Source: an uncultured Bacilli bacterium
Lineage (GTDB): Bacteria; Bacillota_I; Bacilli_A; RF39; UBA660
Assembly (NCBI GenBank): GCA_934167695.1
Contig: CAKPLP010000007.1
Coordinates: 15,316-79,315 of the forward strand
Length of the DNA: 64,000 nucleotides
Direction: 5' to 3'
Under the pieces are notes generated by a model. It was not told where the DNA came from, did not search any database, and was given only the letters and a program-made list of their open reading frames with translations. A program made the translations under genes and the position numbers. Below are positions 10,001-17,006 of the stretch, piece after piece (the first letter of the stretch is position 1; each line of letters begins with the position of its first letter).

Positions 10001-11050
10001 GATTCAAACCATATGTGGAGTGATAATACAACCGCTGCAGCATCGATATCGTGGACAATAAATAAAATAGCAGCAGTTAATCCAACGCTAACCGCATACA
10101 CTGGTACATATGATGGATCAAGTCATACAATCGGAGTAAGTGGAGGAAGTGGAGGTACTATCCAATATAGTACAAATAATTCTACATGGACTACTACAAA
10201 GCCTACAAGAACAGATGCAGGAACAACTACTGTATATGTTAGGGTTTTAGGTGATAGTAACCATAATACTACTTCAAGTATTAATGCAAAAATTACAATT
10301 AACAAAAAAACACCAACTGTTGTATTAACACCATCATCAGGAAAAGCCACAAAAGCTTCTTCACAAACAACATTTGAAGAACGAGCTGATGTAGCAGGTA
10401 AATTTTCAAATACAAGTGGAGCTGCAAGTATAGTATCTGTAGCACCAGCTACATATACAGATGTAGCTGCAAATACATCGCAAACAGTACATGTTGCAGG
10501 ATTAGCAACTGGTACTGGTAATGTTGTAGTAACATTTACACCAACTAGTTCAAATTATGCAACTGTTACTAAAACATATTCGTTAACAAGTGATATTACT
10601 CTTCCAACATGGTCATTGGTAAGTGCAACAACTGAAACAATTTCAAAAACAGCAACTCCTCTTGAAACAATAACATTAAAAATAAAAGGAACTGATGATT
10701 CCGGTTCATCAACAAGTACACTAACAAATGATAATATTAAAGTTTACATAAACGGAAGTTTAGTAACGCCATCGAGCAAAGGTATATCAGCAACCGCAGG
10801 TGTAACAGGTGGTAAAGAGTATACAATATTAATAAGTGGTATAAATTCAGCAGGTAGTATGACTGTTATGATTGACGCAGGTACATTAACAGATGCTGTT
10901 GGAAATGCAAGTGCCAAAGCATCAATAACAACAGGAATAACAATTAGAAAATATACAGCATCTGAAGTAACATACAGTGGAACTTCAAGTGGAAGTAGTT
11001 GTACATCAGTACAATGTGCATTAGACGAAATTAGTAAAAAGGTAAGTTAG
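4013..11050 (+). CDS. Giant repeat-rich surface protein: TasA-like head, InlB-type B repeats and MBG/Ig-like repeats
   Basis: This protein has 2345 residues. ATG 4013 follows GGAG with a 9-nt gap; a TTG directly before it is less likely. An N-terminal hydrophobic segment ends in SYAAFSYS and is followed by NKITTGTISMNYTE, the pattern of TasA/camelysin-type secreted proteins. Then come beta-sandwich modules with DNVKPICKIT / DRLGNKN motifs, and modules with YDYMTNGG...FVGWN...LYAIF typical of InlB B-repeats (Flg_new). The C-terminal third consists of YTG/YSG-type MBG repeats and bacterial Ig modules. There is no LPXTG and no C-terminal membrane segment. The last ~30 residues match the N-terminal stalk of two other proteins in this window. 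A surface adhesin or matrix protein is inferred. Two large near-identical duplications lie inside. Confidence 0.85.
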   Translation: MKNDKKKIVSIAGILFLVIFVVAISYAAFSYSKIGRENKITTGTISMNYTEANNGLTINEAVPTTDEEGKILISPGQVFDFTVSIDIVGDFQVSYEVVAEKQASSTLDEKYVKLYLERGLDGTNYSEIMEPSIYVGIEKASEFGAPTGSMIMDTGTVSSSTLYYYRLRMWLDESYELTSEAKSFTVKVNVYGTTEKYKLDNEGFACTFSDNDTLSVGNKSTVDLICTDQTSGVEKKQLAISDFVNSDSEVGEIKEISNPIKINGGYKYTLTLQGKKAGEFKLTLPEGKISDRLGNKNTEQSKTYNVSNTIYRITYKIGKNVETIEKESDSCIVNADGKCEVTLPSITPKAGYTSLGWSTEENSDTEGYKENTKYEVTSSTVLYAHAKDITAPKVVMEIEGDEQYDQNKEVKVDIVEEAGEISDDGTVAYGWSTSKDIEPTTWTTVTFAEMEKTTGKYTFKATATNLTGEYYLFVKANLKDSVGNISNETKISTSTFKFDNVKPICKITGDNTIMVEEAKELTLTCTDENSKVIAKDLDISNIEISNDTGKILLISAATKTENGYKYQIKLKGLTTGSFNVSLKAGIISDSAGNKNEKVTSETIEVTGRTYTATYQKGNNIESISRESDTCTTTGSNTSCEITLPEIVASVGYSPAGWYNEDKSKQTAPNAKYTLTKDETLTAEAVVNSYKVTYDYMTNGGSAVSQKEDKVNYNSAVDLNVTATKDGWTFVGWNTDKDATIGLTSLKIGTEDVTLYAIFKKEVTATFTYYDSGLKNATTSCVMYNNETVCNYEIPTVVTSSAGPSETVYKGVSTKTSSTDLTTTYNSNTTKYYAVYDVVKSATYYYYNGTTQTSTTASATRTALSDGTTYKVTEGKITIPEEITKSIGPSNATYSGIASSVSQTTSADSTTANSKYYAYYSGKWNIKYAKGAGVNTIGSTGTTCDSNKVSNGTTYQETSCEVTLPEITAESGYTVTGWYEGSTKVGNAGAKYTVSKDVTLTAQTNINAYTVTYDYMTNGGSAVSQKEDKVNYNSAVDLNVTATKDGWTFVGWNTDKDATIGLTSLKIGTEDVTLYAIFKKEVTATFTYYDSGLKNATTSCVMYNNETVCNYEIPTVVTSSAGPSETVYKGVSTKTSSTDLTTTYNSNTTKYYAVYDVVKSATYYYYNGTTQTSTTASATRTALSDGTTYKVTEGKITIPEEITKSIGPSNATYSGIASSVSQTTSADSTTANSKYYAYYSGKWNIKYAKGAGVNTIGSTGTTCDSNKVSNGTTYQETSCEVTLPEITAESGYTVTGWYEGSTKVGNAGAKYTVSKDVTLTAQTNINAYTVTYDYTTNGGNSATKTSATVNYNSAIDLSVTATKTGYTFVGWNTNKDATTALTSLKMGTSNITLYAIFKDATAPVCSFGTAPTIKYGSTGTITLTCTDNEPGMSSHTIATSDLTVSNSNGSITAISAPTAVTKGYTYTVTLKGLTVGTFTVSLNEKVISDKLGNTNVKATSSNVTVEKISAVNPTLTAYTGTYDGSSHTIEVSGGSGGTIQYSTDNSTWSTTKPTRTNAGTTTVYVRVLGDSNHNTTSSISANITIARKSIEVPTCTAKTYTGVSQTLFSSGTGYTAGGTTSGIDAGTYTATATPTGNYMWSDGTTTAKNVSCKINAKSVAVSWGTTTTFTYSGSAQGPTVSAVTGVSGETVNFTRTTATNAGSYTSTASCSSVTGGRAKCANYSLSGATKAYTISKKSMTKPTSPTAKNYTGSSQTSGITCPTGSTAGGTTSATNAGTYSQTCTPDSNHIWSDNTTTAVSISWTINKVAATLTCSNKTYSGVSQTGCTCSGGTIGGTYSGIDVGTYTASCTADSNHTSPANKSWSVLAKSVAVSWGTTTTFTYSGSAQGPTVSAVTGVSGETVNFTRTTATNAGSYTSTASCSSVTGGRAKCANYSLSGATKAYTISKKSMTKPTSPTAKNYTGSSQTSGITCPTGSTAGGTTSATNAGTYSQTCTPDSNHMWSDNTTAAASISWTINKIAAVNPTLTAYTGTYDGSSHTIGVSGGSGGTIQYSTNNSTWTTTKPTRTDAGTTTVYVRVLGDSNHNTTSSINAKITINKKTPTVVLTPSSGKATKASSQTTFEERADVAGKFSNTSGAASIVSVAPATYTDVAANTSQTVHVAGLATGTGNVVVTFTPTSSNYATVTKTYSLTSDITLPTWSLVSATTETISKTATPLETITLKIKGTDDSGSSTSTLTNDNIKVYINGSLVTPSSKGISATAGVTGGKEYTILISGINSAGSMTVMIDAGTLTDAVGNASAKASITTGITIRKYTASEVTYSGTSSGSSCTSVQCALDEISKKVS
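6083..7996 (+). repeat. Two tandem 957-bp copies inside the giant surface gene
   Basis: Copy 1 (6083-7039) and copy 2 (7040-7996) are in phase (319 codons). The only differences I saw are near the 3' end: CATTAACGG against CACTAACAG. The first bases of a third copy continue at 7997 before diverging. The encoded proteins are identical, which indicates very recent duplication or homogenisation. Confidence 0.95.
8537..10305 (+). repeat. Third dispersed repeat pair, offset 1536 bp
   Basis: The module starting AVNPTLTAYTGTYDGS is encoded at 8537-8769 and again at 10073-10305, with scattered synonymous and nonsynonymous differences. This pair looks older than the other two and brackets the 636-bp pair. 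Confidence 0.85.
8975..10074 (+). repeat. Second repeat pair, offset 636 bp, in the giant surface gene
   Basis: About 464 bp at 8975-9438 recur at 9611-10074, an in-frame offset of 212 codons. They encode the module beginning AKSVAVSWGTTTTF. The copies are identical for most of their length and diverge by single bases near the 3' end (for example AAACATGT / AAACGTGT). The spacer (9439-9610) encodes a different Cys-containing module. Confidence 0.9.
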
Positions 11051-11110
11051 AAATAATTTACCTTTGCTAATTAAGTATAAATAGTAAAAGTAGAATAAGG
11101 AGAGGAAAAT

Positions 11111-11566
11111 ATGAGCAAAAAAACGAATAAAAGAGATTACAAATCAATGGCAATCTTAGCAATAATATTAATTGTTACAGTTATATTACTAATACTAATA
11201 TTTAAAACTTTATTTGGAGGAGCTATATCAACATCAAATGTTGACTTAGATAAAATAATCAAAAATAAAGAAACAAAAATAGTTTATGTTGAAAATAGTG
11301 ATTCAAGTAAATGTAAAAATTGTTCTGAAATTAAAAAATATTTAGATAGTACAAAAATAAGTTATGCAACATACGATGTAAATAAAGTAAAAGACTCAGA
11401 ATATAAAGACTTTCTAAACAAATTATATATAGATAGTGAAATATTTAACTATCCTGCAGTAATTTATATAAGAGAAGGATCAATGTATTCAAATATTATA
11501 AATATCAAAAAAACATCTGTAATTGATCAATTTATAAAAGATTATGACTTGGAAAAAGTTAAATAA
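11111..11566 (+). CDS. Membrane-tethered thioredoxin-like protein
   Basis: The protein has 151 residues with one membrane segment at about 14-37 and then an extracytoplasmic thioredoxin-like fold. A KIVYVENSDSSKCKNC stretch gives a CxxC motif (CKNC), and NYPAVIYI supplies the cis-Pro position. It follows the giant surface gene by 60 nt, which carries several Cys-containing modules, so a role in surface disulfide formation or reduction is a reasonable inference. A second, longer protein of the same design lies at 54203-54961. Confidence 0.75.
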   Translation: MSKKTNKRDYKSMAILAIILIVTVILLILIFKTLFGGAISTSNVDLDKIIKNKETKIVYVENSDSSKCKNCSEIKKYLDSTKISYATYDVNKVKDSEYKDFLNKLYIDSEIFNYPAVIYIREGSMYSNIINIKKTSVIDQFIKDYDLEKVK

Positions 11567-11574
11567 TTATTAAA

Positions 11575-11603
11575 AGGCTAATAAACATTTATTAGCTTTT
11601 TTT
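11575..11603 (+). terminator. Terminator closing the giant-protein operon
   Basis: A GCTAATAAA / TTTATTAGC stem with a tiny loop is followed by seven T. Confidence 0.9.
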
Positions 11604-11644
11604 ATTTTACTTTACATAAATATACAAAAATACAATGCTTTTCG

Positions 11645-11674
11645 TTGACTAAAAAAAATATTACGAGCTATAAT
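11645..11674 (+). promoter_or_regulatory. SigA-type promoter for the 11696 gene
   Basis: TTGACT and TATAAT are separated by 18 bp. A GAGGTG ribosome site and an ATG lie 11-22 nt downstream. Confidence 0.8.
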
Positions 11675-11695
11675 TAATATGAATGAGGTGTCATA

Positions 11696-12259
11696 ATGAA
11701 CTATAATACATACTATAAAAATTTAAGAAAAAAAGAACTAATGAAAACAGCAATATTTACTATTTTCATTTTATTATTTACATGTATTTCAACATATAAT
11801 ATTTATAATAAATTTAAAGATAGTAGGGATGAAATTATGTCATCAAAATCACTAGATGTAACATTTCATGAAAAGAATGAGGTAACAATAAATAAAATAA
11901 CTCCAGTATCAGATTCAGTTGGCCTTTCATCAAAAGCATATACCTTTACTATTAAAAATAATACTAATAAAAAAGTAAACTATATAGTAAAAATTGAAAA
12001 AGATACCAAAACAATAAAAGAAGATAATTGTGGAGAATATCAAATACCTTTAAATATTATTAAAACAGGAATTCACCAAGAAGGAGAAGTAAGTCAAATA
12101 TATAATTTAGATGATTTAGAAGATGGAATAATAACTACTAGAACCATAGGACCACAAAAACAAACTAATTATAAAATACGCTTCTGGATTTCTAAGAACA
12201 CCCTTACATTAGGAGCAGACTTACATTTTCATGGTATAATAAAGGTAGTAGAAGGCTAA
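11696..12259 (+). CDS. Small TasA/camelysin-like membrane-anchored surface protein
   Basis: The protein has 187 residues. A charged start and hydrophobic segment at about 16-38 are followed by a ~140-residue beta-rich domain. The pattern SLDVTFHEKNEVTINKITPVSD...AYTFTIKNNTNKKVNYIVKIE is shared, with conserved spacing, with the proteins starting at 12323, 39778 and 4013. These resemble biofilm fibre proteins of the TasA/CalY group, normally matured by the SipW signal peptidase; no SipW gene is visible in the window. It has its own promoter and a GAGGTG site. It may be fibre-forming or an anchor; this is inferred. Confidence 0.65.
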   Translation: MNYNTYYKNLRKKELMKTAIFTIFILLFTCISTYNIYNKFKDSRDEIMSSKSLDVTFHEKNEVTINKITPVSDSVGLSSKAYTFTIKNNTNKKVNYIVKIEKDTKTIKEDNCGEYQIPLNIIKTGIHQEGEVSQIYNLDDLEDGIITTRTIGPQKQTNYKIRFWISKNTLTLGADLHFHGIIKVVEG

Positions 12260-12271
12260 AAATTAAAAAAC

Positions 12272-12300
12272 TTTACTTTATAACCTAATATTTGTATAAT
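12272..12300 (+). promoter_or_regulatory. Promoter for the 12323 gene
   Basis: TTTACT and TATAAT are separated by 17 bp, about 23 nt before the ATG. Confidence 0.75.
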
Positions 12301-12322
12301 AAAATAAAGATAGGTGAAATAT

Positions 12323-12898
12323 ATGAAAAAAGAAGATAAAATTAGAAAAAATACATTTGTCATTATGATAGTTGCAACAATTACTTTAGTATTAACAAGT
12401 AGTTTTGCACTTTTTACATACTTTGGAGAAGGTCAAGAACATAAAATGACAACAGGTACTTTAGTATTAAACTTAACAGAGGATAATTCATTAACATTAG
12501 CAAATACATATCCTATGAGTGATAAAGAAGCTTTAACTACAAAAGCATATTCATTTAAAATTAATAATATAGGAACGGAAGATGCAAAGTATAAATTATC
12601 CATAATAGACGATGCAACAAAATATGAACGAGATGGTTGTAGTAGTGAAAAATTACCATGGAGTGTTATAAAATACTCAGTAAAGAAAAATGATGGTCAA
12701 AATAATATTGGAATATTAGCAGATAACAACGGAATTATTGACTCATCAACAATTAAAGCAAACTCTACAGATAATTATGAGGTAAGATTATGGATTAGTT
12801 CAACAGCAGGAAATGAAATAGCAAATCTTCACCTTCATGCAAAAATCAAAATTCAAGCAATTCTAACTAATAGAACAAATTACGAAACCGGAGCCTAA
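12323..12898 (+). CDS. TasA/camelysin-like surface protein
   Basis: ATG 12323 has AGGTG six bases upstream and is preferred to the in-frame GTG at 12314. The 191-residue protein has an N-terminal hydrophobic segment ending SSFALFTYF, then MTTGTLVLNLTEDN and KAYSFKINNIGTEDAKYKLSI, the same motif order as TasA-like proteins. It is a paralogue of the 11696 gene and of the N-terminal domains of the 4013 and 39778 proteins. It sits directly before murG, 58 nt apart, with no clear terminator, so some readthrough into the division cluster is possible. Confidence 0.7.
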   Translation: MKKEDKIRKNTFVIMIVATITLVLTSSFALFTYFGEGQEHKMTTGTLVLNLTEDNSLTLANTYPMSDKEALTTKAYSFKINNIGTEDAKYKLSIIDDATKYERDGCSSEKLPWSVIKYSVKKNDGQNNIGILADNNGIIDSSTIKANSTDNYEVRLWISSTAGNEIANLHLHAKIKIQAILTNRTNYETGA

Positions 12899-12956
12899 AT
12901 AGTTCTTAGACTTCTTTTTTTCTTTGAAAAACATACATTTAATTAGGAGGAGTAAT

Positions 12957-14045
12957 ATGCGTATAATAATTAGTGCCGGGGGAACAGGAGGTCATATTTA
13001 TCCAGCCTTAGCAATAATAAATAAAATAAAGGACATGGAACCAGATAGTGAAATACTATATATTGGAACAACAGATAGAATGGAAAATAAAATAATACCA
13101 GAGAAAAACATTCCATATTTAGGTATTGAAATGCAAGGTTTAAATAGAAAAAATATTCTAAAAAATATAACCGTATTAAAAAAATATCTAAAAGCTATAA
13201 AAAAAGTAAAAAAAGAAATAAAAAAATTTAATCCTGATGTAGTAATAGGAGTAGGTGGATATGTTAGTGCCCCTGTAATAAAAGCTGCTCATTCACTTGG
13301 ATACAAAACAATTATACATGAACAAAATTCATATCCGGGAGTTTCCAATCAAACACTTTCAAAAATCGTAGATAAAGTCCTAGTTTCTCTACCAGATAGT
13401 ATCAATTATTTTCCAAAGGAAAAAACAGTTTATACAGGAAACCCTAGAAGTGAAGAAATAACATTAATAAAAGCAGTTCCAAAGAGCCAATTTGGTTTTT
13501 CAAACTCGAAAAAATTAGTAGTAATAGTTATGGGATCATTAGGTTCTGCTACTATGAATGAAAAAGAATTAGAACTAGTAAAAGAATTTAAAAATAAAGA
13601 CTATGAAGTACTATTAATAACAGGAGAAAAATACTTTAACGATTACAAAAATATTGATATTCCAAAAAATGTAAAAGTAGTACCTTTTTTATCTGAATTG
13701 ATTAATCTATTAAAAAATACTGATTTAATAGTATCACGTGCTGGAGCATCAACAATCGCTGAAATAACAGCAATAGGATTACCTTCTATCCTAGTACCAT
13801 CTCCATATGTAACTAATAATCATCAACTAAAAAATGCCAAAGAACTAGAAAAAAATGAAGCTTGTTATATTATAGAAGAAAAAGATTTTAGTAAAGATAC
13901 TTTAATCCCATTAATAGATAAAATTTTAAATGATAAAACACTTTATCAAAATATGAAAAATAAAACTAAAAAATTAGGAGTTACAGATAGTGCTACTAGG
14001 GTGTATAATGAAATAAAGAAAGTCGTAGAGGTTGATGAAACATGA
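12957..14045 (+). CDS. murG: MurG, UDP-GlcNAc:lipid I GlcNAc transferase
   Basis: This enzyme adds GlcNAc to undecaprenyl-PP-MurNAc-pentapeptide at the inner membrane face to make lipid II. ATG 12957 follows GGAGG by six bases; upstream in-frame codons are not needed. The N-terminus has the GGTGGHIYPA loop, then GVGGYVSAP and HEQNSYPGVSN. The C-terminal domain has SRAGASTIAEI and a PSPYVTNNHQ region for UDP-GlcNAc binding. Length is 362 residues, normal for the family. It ends with TGA inside an ATGA overlap with murB. Confidence 0.95.
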   Translation: MRIIISAGGTGGHIYPALAIINKIKDMEPDSEILYIGTTDRMENKIIPEKNIPYLGIEMQGLNRKNILKNITVLKKYLKAIKKVKKEIKKFNPDVVIGVGGYVSAPVIKAAHSLGYKTIIHEQNSYPGVSNQTLSKIVDKVLVSLPDSINYFPKEKTVYTGNPRSEEITLIKAVPKSQFGFSNSKKLVVIVMGSLGSATMNEKELELVKEFKNKDYEVLLITGEKYFNDYKNIDIPKNVKVVPFLSELINLLKNTDLIVSRAGASTIAEITAIGLPSILVPSPYVTNNHQLKNAKELEKNEACYIIEEKDFSKDTLIPLIDKILNDKTLYQNMKNKTKKLGVTDSATRVYNEIKKVVEVDET

Positions 14046-14950
14046 CAGAGTTTTTGCAAGAAGTAGAAAAAGCAAACATTGGAAAAATTGAAGAGAATGT
14101 TCCTTTAAAAAATTATACTACATATAAAGTTGGTGGTAATGCAAGATGTATTATTTATCCTAAAAGTACTAAAGAATTAGTAAAGTTAGTTAAACTAATA
14201 AAAAAGTATAATTTAAAATATAAAATATTAGGAAATGGTTCAAATCTTTTATTTAGTGATAATGATTACAATAATGTATTAATAAAATTAAATGAATTAT
14301 CAAATATTGAAATTATAGATAATAAAATTACCGTAGGAGCAGGTTTTTCTTTAATGAGATTAGCAGCAATAGCTACTAGACATTCACTAACAGGGTTAGA
14401 ATTTGCTGCAGGAATACCGGGGACAATAGGTGGCGCAATTTTTATGAATGCTGGTGCCTATAAAAGTGATATGGGCTATATTGTTTCAAGTGTAAAAGTA
14501 TTAACACCAGATTTGAAAATAATTACACTAACTAATAATGAATTGAATTTTCATTATAGAACATCATTTCTACAACAAAATAGTAATTATATATGTTTAG
14601 AGGCTATAATAAAATTAAAACACGGTAAAAAATCAGAAATAGAAAAGGTAATTAAAGACCGTAAGGCAAGAAGAATATCATCACAACCACTAGAATATCC
14701 GTCAGCAGGATCTGTTTTCAGAAACCCATCATCTGAATTACCATCTGGAAAAATAATAGAAGATTTAGGATTAAAGGGGCTAAAAAAAGGTGGAGCTCAA
14801 ATAAGTACTAAACATGCTAATTTTATAATTAATACAGGAAATGCAACAGCCAAAGATATTAAAGAACTAATAGAATTTGTAAAGAAAAGTGTGAAAGAAC
14901 ACTATGATATAGATCTAAAAGTAGAACAAGAATTTGTAAATTGGGAGTAA
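14042..14950 (+). CDS. murB: MurB, UDP-N-acetylenolpyruvoylglucosamine reductase
   Basis: This FAD/NADPH enzyme makes UDP-MurNAc in the cytoplasm. The protein has 302 residues: N-terminal YKVGGNA, the FAD-binding GNGSNLLFSD, GIPGTIGGAIFMNAGAY, and the substrate loop with the catalytic Ser in PSAGSVFRNP. A late Glu (KVEQEF) matches the proton-relay residue. The start overlaps murG by four bases (ATGA), so translation is probably coupled. divIB follows four bases after the stop. Confidence 0.95.
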   Translation: MTEFLQEVEKANIGKIEENVPLKNYTTYKVGGNARCIIYPKSTKELVKLVKLIKKYNLKYKILGNGSNLLFSDNDYNNVLIKLNELSNIEIIDNKITVGAGFSLMRLAAIATRHSLTGLEFAAGIPGTIGGAIFMNAGAYKSDMGYIVSSVKVLTPDLKIITLTNNELNFHYRTSFLQQNSNYICLEAIIKLKHGKKSEIEKVIKDRKARRISSQPLEYPSAGSVFRNPSSELPSGKIIEDLGLKGLKKGGAQISTKHANFIINTGNATAKDIKELIEFVKKSVKEHYDIDLKVEQEFVNWE

Positions 14951-14954
14951 TATT

Positions 14955-15632
14955 ATGGCAAAAAAAATAGTAAAAAAGAAAAAATTAAAAGTTTTACATT
15001 TTTTACTATTACTATTGATATTAATAGTAATAGTTTTTGCCATTTACTTAATATTAAATACGAAAATTAAAAATATTATAATAACAGGAAATAACTATAT
15101 AAAAGATGAGCAAATTTTAACTGAAGCAAAATTAACAAATTATCCACCATTCTTTCTAACATTATCAAGTAAAATTAAAACAGATTTACAAAAAAATCCC
15201 GCTATAAAAGAAGTAAAAGTAAGAAAAAAATTCTTTAATGTTTTGGAAATAAACTTAAAAGAGTATAAAGTAGTATTAAAAAAATCTGAAAATAAATATA
15301 TATTGGAAAATATAAAAGAATTAACATATGATGGAGAAATATCAGTGCCAAGATTAACAAACGATGTACCAAACAATAAATACAAAGAATTAATAGAAAA
15401 TATGGCTAATATAAAAAGTAATATTTTAGAGGAAATGTCAGAAATTAAATATGTTCCAAATGAATATGATAAAGATCGTTTTTTAATATATATGGATGAT
15501 GGAAATAGCGTATATCTAACACTAACAAAATTTGAAATGATAAACTACTATAATAGAGTTTTACCACAACTAGAAAATAGAAAAGGAATACTCTATCTTG
15601 ATAGCGGTAACCACTTTAAAATAATGGAATAA
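14955..15632 (+). CDS. divIB: DivIB/FtsQ cell-division protein
   Basis: The 225-residue bitopic protein has a Lys-rich cytoplasmic start, a membrane segment at about 15-34 and a POTRA domain beginning IKNIIITGNNYIKDEQI. This is followed by a beta domain (NVLEINLKEYK, YDGEI). It is short, as in reduced Bacilli. It belongs to the DivIB-DivIC-FtsL complex that activates septal synthesis. It is the third gene of the murG-murB-divIB unit; a gap with a hairpin separates it from ftsA. Confidence 0.85.
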   Translation: MAKKIVKKKKLKVLHFLLLLLILIVIVFAIYLILNTKIKNIIITGNNYIKDEQILTEAKLTNYPPFFLTLSSKIKTDLQKNPAIKEVKVRKKFFNVLEINLKEYKVVLKKSENKYILENIKELTYDGEISVPRLTNDVPNNKYKELIENMANIKSNILEEMSEIKYVPNEYDKDRFLIYMDDGNSVYLTLTKFEMINYYNRVLPQLENRKGILYLDSGNHFKIME

Positions 15633-15697
15633 TATTTAATTTACAATAGGATTAACTGTATCTAATAATCTAATATTTTAATATATAAGTTAAAAAA

Positions 15698-15732
15698 TTA
15701 GACTTTTTTTTTGAAGTCTTTTATAGTATAAT
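15698..15732 (+). promoter_or_regulatory. Hairpin and -10 element before ftsA
   Basis: An AGACTT / AAGTCT stem with a T-rich loop and tail (15700-15722) may end the murG-divIB transcript. TATAAT at 15727-15732 then lies 26 nt before the ftsA ATG. No convincing -35 box was found. Confidence 0.5.
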
Positions 15733-15758
15733 CAAATTATAATGAGAGGAGAATACAA

Positions 15759-16994
15759 ATGGGGAAAATATATACTGGTATTGATATTGGCACTAATAGT
15801 ATAAAAATAGTAGTTGCTGAAAAAATAAATGACAAATTTAAAGTGCTGGCTGCAGAAGAAGTTAAATCAGAAGGTATCAAAAGAAGTGTTATAACAGATA
15901 TAAAAAAAGTAGCAACATCAGTTTCTAAAGCAATTCAAGAAATAGAAAAAATACTAGGTATAAAATTAAAAAAAATAGTAGTATGTATTCCATCTCAAGA
16001 TAGTCTTTTTGATATAGTAAGCTCTAAAATAAACGTTCAAAATGAATTATGTATAACAGGAGAAGACATTAATAATTTATTAAAGGATGCAATAGGGGAA
16101 AAAATAAAAACAGGATATGAACTTGTAAGTGCAATGCCTATAAATTTTAAATTAGATGATAATAAATTAGTAAAAGATCCTAAAGGCTTATCCTCAAAAA
16201 CAATAGAGGCTAGAATAGTAATAACAGAAGTCCCAAGAAAAAATTTATATAATTTATTAAATGTTTTAGAAATTTGTGGATTAGAAGTAATAGATATAAC
16301 TTTAAAAACCATAGCTGACTACTTTGAAGTTAAAAATAAAAGATTAGATAGTGAAGTAGGGGCAATAATAAATATTGGAGAAGATACAACTAACGTATCA
16401 ATATATAATAAAGGAATAATGATAAAAAATAGTATTATAAACGTTGGTAGTTATTATGTTGATCATGACTTTACGTATATCTATAAAATAGATTTAGCAC
16501 AATCTAGAAAATTAAAGGAAACTTTTGCACTAGCATCAACTAGATATGCTGATAAATATGACGATATTACAGTTGATAATGAAGTTGGAGAAAAACAAAC
16601 AATTAATCAGCTAGAGATAACTCAAATAGCAGAGGCTAGAATTGCAGAAATACTAAAAATAGCGAAAAAAGAAATAAAAACCTTAACAAATAGGCAAATT
16701 AGTTATATAATCATATTAGGTGGGCTAAGCGAAATGACAGGATTTCAGTATATAGCTGAAAATATCTTAGGTGAAAAAGCAACTGTATGGAATAGCACCA
16801 CTATAGGTATTAGACACAATAAATATACCAGTGCTCTAGGTATTATAAAATATTTTGATGATAAATTAACATTACGTGATAGAAATATTGAGATGTTTGA
16901 TACCGAAGATATTAATAAGCTAATTTCTATAAATAAAAAAGAAAAAGATAATGCTATCATAAACAAAATGTTTGGGCAATTTCTTGGTAATTAA
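15759..16994 (+). CDS. ftsA: FtsA, actin-like divisome protein
   Basis: FtsA links FtsZ filaments to the membrane and to later division proteins. The protein has 411 residues, starts after GAGAGGA and opens with YTGIDIGTNSIKIVVAE, the phosphate-1 loop of the actin/HSP70 fold. GAIINIGEDTTNVSIY is phosphate 2 and YIIILGGLSEM the adenosine motif. The 1C domain lies at about residues 85-165. The C-terminal membrane-targeting helix is only partly evident (NAIINKMFGQFLGN). ftsZ follows after 12 nt, so the pair is an operon. Confidence 0.93.
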   Translation: MGKIYTGIDIGTNSIKIVVAEKINDKFKVLAAEEVKSEGIKRSVITDIKKVATSVSKAIQEIEKILGIKLKKIVVCIPSQDSLFDIVSSKINVQNELCITGEDINNLLKDAIGEKIKTGYELVSAMPINFKLDDNKLVKDPKGLSSKTIEARIVITEVPRKNLYNLLNVLEICGLEVIDITLKTIADYFEVKNKRLDSEVGAIINIGEDTTNVSIYNKGIMIKNSIINVGSYYVDHDFTYIYKIDLAQSRKLKETFALASTRYADKYDDITVDNEVGEKQTINQLEITQIAEARIAEILKIAKKEIKTLTNRQISYIIILGGLSEMTGFQYIAENILGEKATVWNSTTIGIRHNKYTSALGIIKYFDDKLTLRDRNIEMFDTEDINKLISINKKEKDNAIINKMFGQFLGN

Positions 16995-17006
16995 GGAGGA
17001 TAAGGT

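Noticed and set aside
4106..10350. Many long open frames on the minus strand of the giant gene
   Set aside because: They are shadows of a biased repeat sequence (Thr/Ser/Gly codons), recur with the repeat units and have no ribosome sites.
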